DNA from: Lysobacterales bacterium
GTDB taxonomy: Bacteria > Pseudomonadota > Gammaproteobacteria > Xanthomonadales > SZUA-5
NCBI GenBank assembly: GCA_022844165.1
Contig: JALHMH010000017.1
Coordinates: forward strand, 1-64,000
Direction: 5' to 3'
Length of the DNA stretch: 64,000 bases
A model generated the notes under the pieces. The model ran no database searches and had not been told where the DNA came from. It was given only the letters and a program-made list of their open reading frames with translations. Shown one piece after another: positions 61,266 through 64,000 of this stretch (position 1 is its first letter; each line of letters begins with the position of its first letter). The position numbers and the translations under genes are program-made.

Positions 61266-61934
61266 ATGAAACCTGTGCTCTACGTCGGCAACATCAACTA
61301 CTCCAGCTGGTCGCTGCGCCCATTCATCGCGCTGCGGTGGGCTGGAATCGATTTCGACATGGTCGAAGTCAATCTCGATCAACCTGGTTATGGCGAATAC
61401 GCCATCGCTGAGATTTTGGCTTTTAATCCTGCCGGCAAAGTGCCGGCTCTGCGCGTAGGCGAAATTGTGATCGCCGATTCGCTGGCGATTGCCGAATGGG
61501 CCAGCGAAACCGGCAGATCGCTCTATCCACAAGACCCGTTGGAGCGCGCGATGGTGCGCTCTGTCGTGGCGGAAATGCACTCGGGTTTCGCCGCTGTGCG
61601 CCGGGATCTGTCGATGAATATTCGACGTCGTTGCAGAGCCTTTGGCCTGCCCGCCGACACGCTGCGAGACATCGCGCGACTCGACGCACTGTTCGCCGGC
61701 CACAGGCAACATCGGGACGGCCCATTCTTGTTTGGACAACGCACGCTTGCCGATGCGTTCTTCACCCCCGTCGCCACGCGCTTTCGCACGTACGGCATAG
61801 CGCTGTCGGCGGATGCACAAGCCTACTGCGATACGTTGTTGGCCGATGCTGCATTTCTTGAGTGGGAGCAAAAAGTACTGGCGCAACCGCACGCAGGATT
61901 CTCGCGTGCGCCGATCGATCAGTTGTACGCCTGA
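61266..61934 (+). CDS. glutathione S-transferase family protein
   Basis: 222 residues. The thioredoxin-like domain begins VLYVGNINYSSWSLRPFIAL, with the likely catalytic Ser/Tyr in NYSSWSL, and contains NPAGKVPALRVGEIVIADSL (cis-Pro loop). The helical C-terminal domain follows. The start could be 61257; ATG 61266 gives the usual N-terminus. Confidence 0.88.
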   Translation: MKPVLYVGNINYSSWSLRPFIALRWAGIDFDMVEVNLDQPGYGEYAIAEILAFNPAGKVPALRVGEIVIADSLAIAEWASETGRSLYPQDPLERAMVRSVVAEMHSGFAAVRRDLSMNIRRRCRAFGLPADTLRDIARLDALFAGHRQHRDGPFLFGQRTLADAFFTPVATRFRTYGIALSADAQAYCDTLLADAAFLEWEQKVLAQPHAGFSRAPIDQLYA

Positions 61935-62262
61935 TGGCCCTGGAGTCATTGATGGAACCGAGATCTGGACGGTTGCGTCGAATTTTCAACAAAGCGATGT
62001 GGCAAGTACGCTGTCGAACGAAGCCAACGGTGCCAGGCGCTCTGAGGCGAAGCCTCGTTCGTAGCGAATTGCGAGTCGCGTCGGGTGCTTGATCTGGTGG
62101 GCAAACGAGGCGCTGGCGCGCCTCGCGGTTCGACGTGAGTGGCGCCAGCGCTGGACTTGCTTCGGACAACGCGAATAGCATCAAGTCGATGGTCATCTTC
62201 CGGAACGAACCGATGAAGGTCATGCCGGCGCGCTTTCGCCACGACAGGAGTGGAATGTCGCT
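61935..62262. other. intergenic gap, no gene seen
   Basis: 328 bp with only antisense ORF shadows. One 10-bp inverted repeat, GCGCTGGCGC (62110-62119) and GCGCCAGCGC (62142-62151), could form a hairpin after the GST gene, but no T-run follows. The eda promoter should lie in the last part. Confidence 0.6.
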
Positions 62263-62889
62263 ATGCCAGATCCAGCGCGCATTGACGCGATTTTGCGCCG
62301 AGCACCGGTGCTGCCGGTCATTAGTATCGACCGAATCGACGACGCCGAACCGTTGGCACGAGCGCTGGTGGCGGGCGGTTTGCCGGTGCTCGAAGTCACG
62401 CTCAGAAGCGCTGTTGCCTTAGCGGCAATCGAGCGAATGAGCCAGGTGCCGGGCGCAATCGTGGGTGCCGGCACTGTGCTGACGCCGGCAGATCTGGATG
62501 CCGTCGCGCGCGCGGGCGCCCTGTTCGCGATTTCGCCAGGCGCTACCCCGCGAATGTACCAGGCGGCGGCTCAGCACTCGTTGCCATGGTTGCCCGCAAT
62601 CGCGACGGCCAGCGAGTTGATGTTGGGACTGGAGCATGGTTACGAGCGATTTAAGTTTTTCCCGGCCGAATCGTCCGGTGGAATCGCTGCTCTGAAGTCC
62701 TTCGCCGGGCCGTTCGCGCGTGCGCGGTTTTGCCCGACCGGTGGCATCGACGCAGCGAAGTCCAGGCTTTACCGTGCATTGCCGAATGTCATCACGGTAG
62801 GTGGATCATGGATGGTGGCCGCCGCGCTGATGGAGCGCGGCGACTTTGCGGCGGTCGAACGCCTGGCGCGCGAGTCGCTGTGCGACTGA
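62263..62889 (+). CDS. eda: KDPG/KHG aldolase
   Basis: 208 residues. A class I aldolase barrel. The substrate Glu is in VLEVTLRSAVAL, the GAGTVLTPADLDAV loop is present, and the Schiff-base Lys is in ERFKFFPAESSGG; PTGGIDAAKSRLYRAL binds phosphate. It splits 2-keto-3-deoxy-6-phosphogluconate in the Entner-Doudoroff pathway. No edd gene lies beside it. Confidence 0.92.
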   Translation: MPDPARIDAILRRAPVLPVISIDRIDDAEPLARALVAGGLPVLEVTLRSAVALAAIERMSQVPGAIVGAGTVLTPADLDAVARAGALFAISPGATPRMYQAAAQHSLPWLPAIATASELMLGLEHGYERFKFFPAESSGGIAALKSFAGPFARARFCPTGGIDAAKSRLYRALPNVITVGGSWMVAAALMERGDFAAVERLARESLCD

Positions 62890-62892
62890 GTG

Positions 62893-63207
62893 CTATTTCT
62901 TCGGCACGTAGGCTGCGCACCAGCCCTTTGCGGCGACCGATTTTCCTGGGAAGATGGCGCACGGGCGCAGTGCTTCACCCTCTTTGCCTTGCACCAGATT
63001 GCAGTTGTCGCAAATCTGCTCGTCTTTGTGGTTTGGATATTTGGCCTTGTCGACTTTCGTGGTGTCTGCCTTGTAGCCCAGAGCGGCAGCGGTAGCGTCA
63101 GACTCGCTAAGCTCCGGCAGAGTCTGCGCCACTGCGGCGCCGGCGCCGATGGCGGCACCCAATACGACAACATTGGTGATGAAACGGCGGCGGGTTTGCT
63201 TCGACAT
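62893..63207 (-). CDS. high-potential iron-sulfur protein (HiPIP)
   Basis: 104 residues. A Tat signal (SKQTRRRFITNVVVLGAA) leads to a mature domain with ICDNCNLVQG, RPCAIFPGKSV and KGWCAAYVPKK, the four cysteines for one 4Fe-4S cluster. It is a periplasmic electron carrier. The start at ATG 63207 fits the twin-arginine signal. Confidence 0.93.
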   Translation of the reverse strand: MSKQTRRRFITNVVVLGAAIGAGAAVAQTLPELSESDATAAALGYKADTTKVDKAKYPNHKDEQICDNCNLVQGKEGEALRPCAIFPGKSVAAKGWCAAYVPKK

Positions 63208-63353
63208 GGCTAGAGTCCTTGGTGGCTGGTCGGAGATTTTCAGAGCATTCTGCGCACTCTCGATGAATGACAGCATGATCCAGGTCAATAGCGCATCGAA
63301 ACTTCGTGACTTCACCGCTATCGTTCAGATTCGGACGTAACGCGACGGTTGCC

Positions 63354-63986
63354 ATGCATACAATCGACCCCAAAGCGCTGGAGCGGGCAGCGCACGACAT
63401 CATGTTTGCAGGGCGCGAGTTTGCTGCGCGTGGCTGGACGCCAGCCACCAGCAGCAATTTTTCGGCGCGACTGTCGGACGAGTTGCTTGCCGTCACCGTT
63501 TCCGGCAAGGACAAGGGTGCGTTGACGCCAGCGGATGTGATGGTCGTGGATATGGCCGGTGCGCCGGTCAACGACACGCGGCGGCCGTCAGCCGAGACGC
63601 TGCTGCATTGCCATGCTTATCGCACGCGCGCCGATCTGGGTGCGGTGGTACATACACATTCCCTGGCGCAGACAATCGTCAGCAAGTTGTTCGCCGACCA
63701 GGGATTTGTGGAGCTTGGCGACTACGAACTGTTGAAGGCCTTCAGTGGCACATCGACGCATCAAACCAGCATCCGCATACCAGTGTTCGCCAACACACAA
63801 GACATGCACGAGTTGGCTGCGATCATTGCCGAGCACGAGCGCGTAACGCCGATACCGCACGGTTATCTGATTGAAGGCCATGGAATTTATACCTGGGGCA
63901 CAGACATGGCCGAGGCGCGACGGCAGCTCGATGCCTTCGAATTTTTGTTCCAATGCGAGTTGGAACTAAGGAAGTTACGCAAATGA
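63354..63986 (+). CDS. mtnB: methylthioribulose-1-phosphate dehydratase MtnB
   Basis: 210 residues, an aldolase-class II fold: GWTPATSSNFSARLSDELLA, TVSGKDKGALTPADVMVVD, RPSAETLLHCHAYRTRADLG and AVVHTHSLAQTI (zinc His). 'PHGYLIEGHGIYTWGTDMAE' is the closing motif. It works in methionine salvage. It overlaps the next gene by ATGA. Confidence 0.92.
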   Translation: MHTIDPKALERAAHDIMFAGREFAARGWTPATSSNFSARLSDELLAVTVSGKDKGALTPADVMVVDMAGAPVNDTRRPSAETLLHCHAYRTRADLGAVVHTHSLAQTIVSKLFADQGFVELGDYELLKAFSGTSTHQTSIRIPVFANTQDMHELAAIIAEHERVTPIPHGYLIEGHGIYTWGTDMAEARRQLDAFEFLFQCELELRKLRK

Positions 63987-64000
63987 GCCGACTACGGATA
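63983..64000 (+). CDS. mtnD: partial gene, probably acireductone dioxygenase MtnD
   Basis: Only six codons (M-S-R-L-R-I) are inside the window, starting at ATG 63983 in an ATGA overlap with mtnB. MtnD usually follows MtnB and starts MSRL, so this is the expected gene; the identity is inferred from context. Confidence 0.4.

Overview
The window looks like a chromosome segment from a Lysobacterales (Xanthomonadales) gammaproteobacterium, possibly near Rhodanobacteraceae. The clues are: a transcarbamylase of the acetyl/succinylornithine type inside an arginine operon, an FkbO/Hyg5 (XanB2-like) chorismatase, a zapB-like/zapA/6S RNA/5-formyl-THF cyclo-ligase string, two TonB-dependent receptors, and a secreted protein with an 'ELFANGFE' motif that I associate with this group. 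This is inference from gene content; no 16S gene is present.

Layout. (1) 1-16.5 kb is an integrated mobile element whose left end lies outside the window. Its minus strand carries a replication/recombination module: a RuvC-like resolvase, a TOPRIM-SF3 primase-helicase, small HTH proteins, a Cas4/AddB-like Fe-S nuclease, a DUF669-like protein, an AAA ATPase and a BRO antirepressor. It is followed by a large-serine-recombinase cassette (HTH, recombinase, DUF2924, small ORF). Accessory cargo comes next: a multi-membrane YaaW-like protein split by a frameshift, an XRE repressor plus ImmA/IrrE protease pair, and divergent from that pair a two-gene operon of unknown function. The element stops just before a terminator and a tRNA-Ala(CGC) gene. 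(2) 16.8-19.4 kb holds a TonB-dependent receptor. (3) 19.4-27.8 kb holds divergent argR and a seven-gene arginine operon (aminotransferase, transcarbamylase, argB, argH, argG, a P-loop protein, argC). No acetylglutamate synthase or deacylase gene is recognisable there. (4) 27.9-45 kb is ordinary chromosome: Hsp15, a Ser/Thr kinase with TPRs, EamA, thiE, rubredoxin, a second receptor, a propeller diguanylate cyclase, an M50-like protease, and an ATP-grasp ligase with a 7TM inactive transglutaminase. (5) 45-52 kb holds pteridine reductase, chorismatase, a DNA ligase with its exonuclease, FolE2, an EVE protein, 5-FCL, 6S RNA and zapA. (6) 53-64 kb holds an Fe-S photolyase, OsmC, a CsiV-like protein, an AraC-type regulator, an M1-fold protein without its zinc site, DUF1272, GNAT, GST, eda, HiPIP and the start of a methionine-salvage operon (mtnB, then probably mtnD).

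The candidates most worth follow-up are the arginine operon (an Ala at the transcarbamylase specificity position, plus an unassigned P-loop protein that could supply the missing N-acylation step) and the XRE-ImmA-controlled two-gene unknown module in the mobile element. Neighbouring genes very often overlap by ATGA throughout the window, which helped fix starts and operons.
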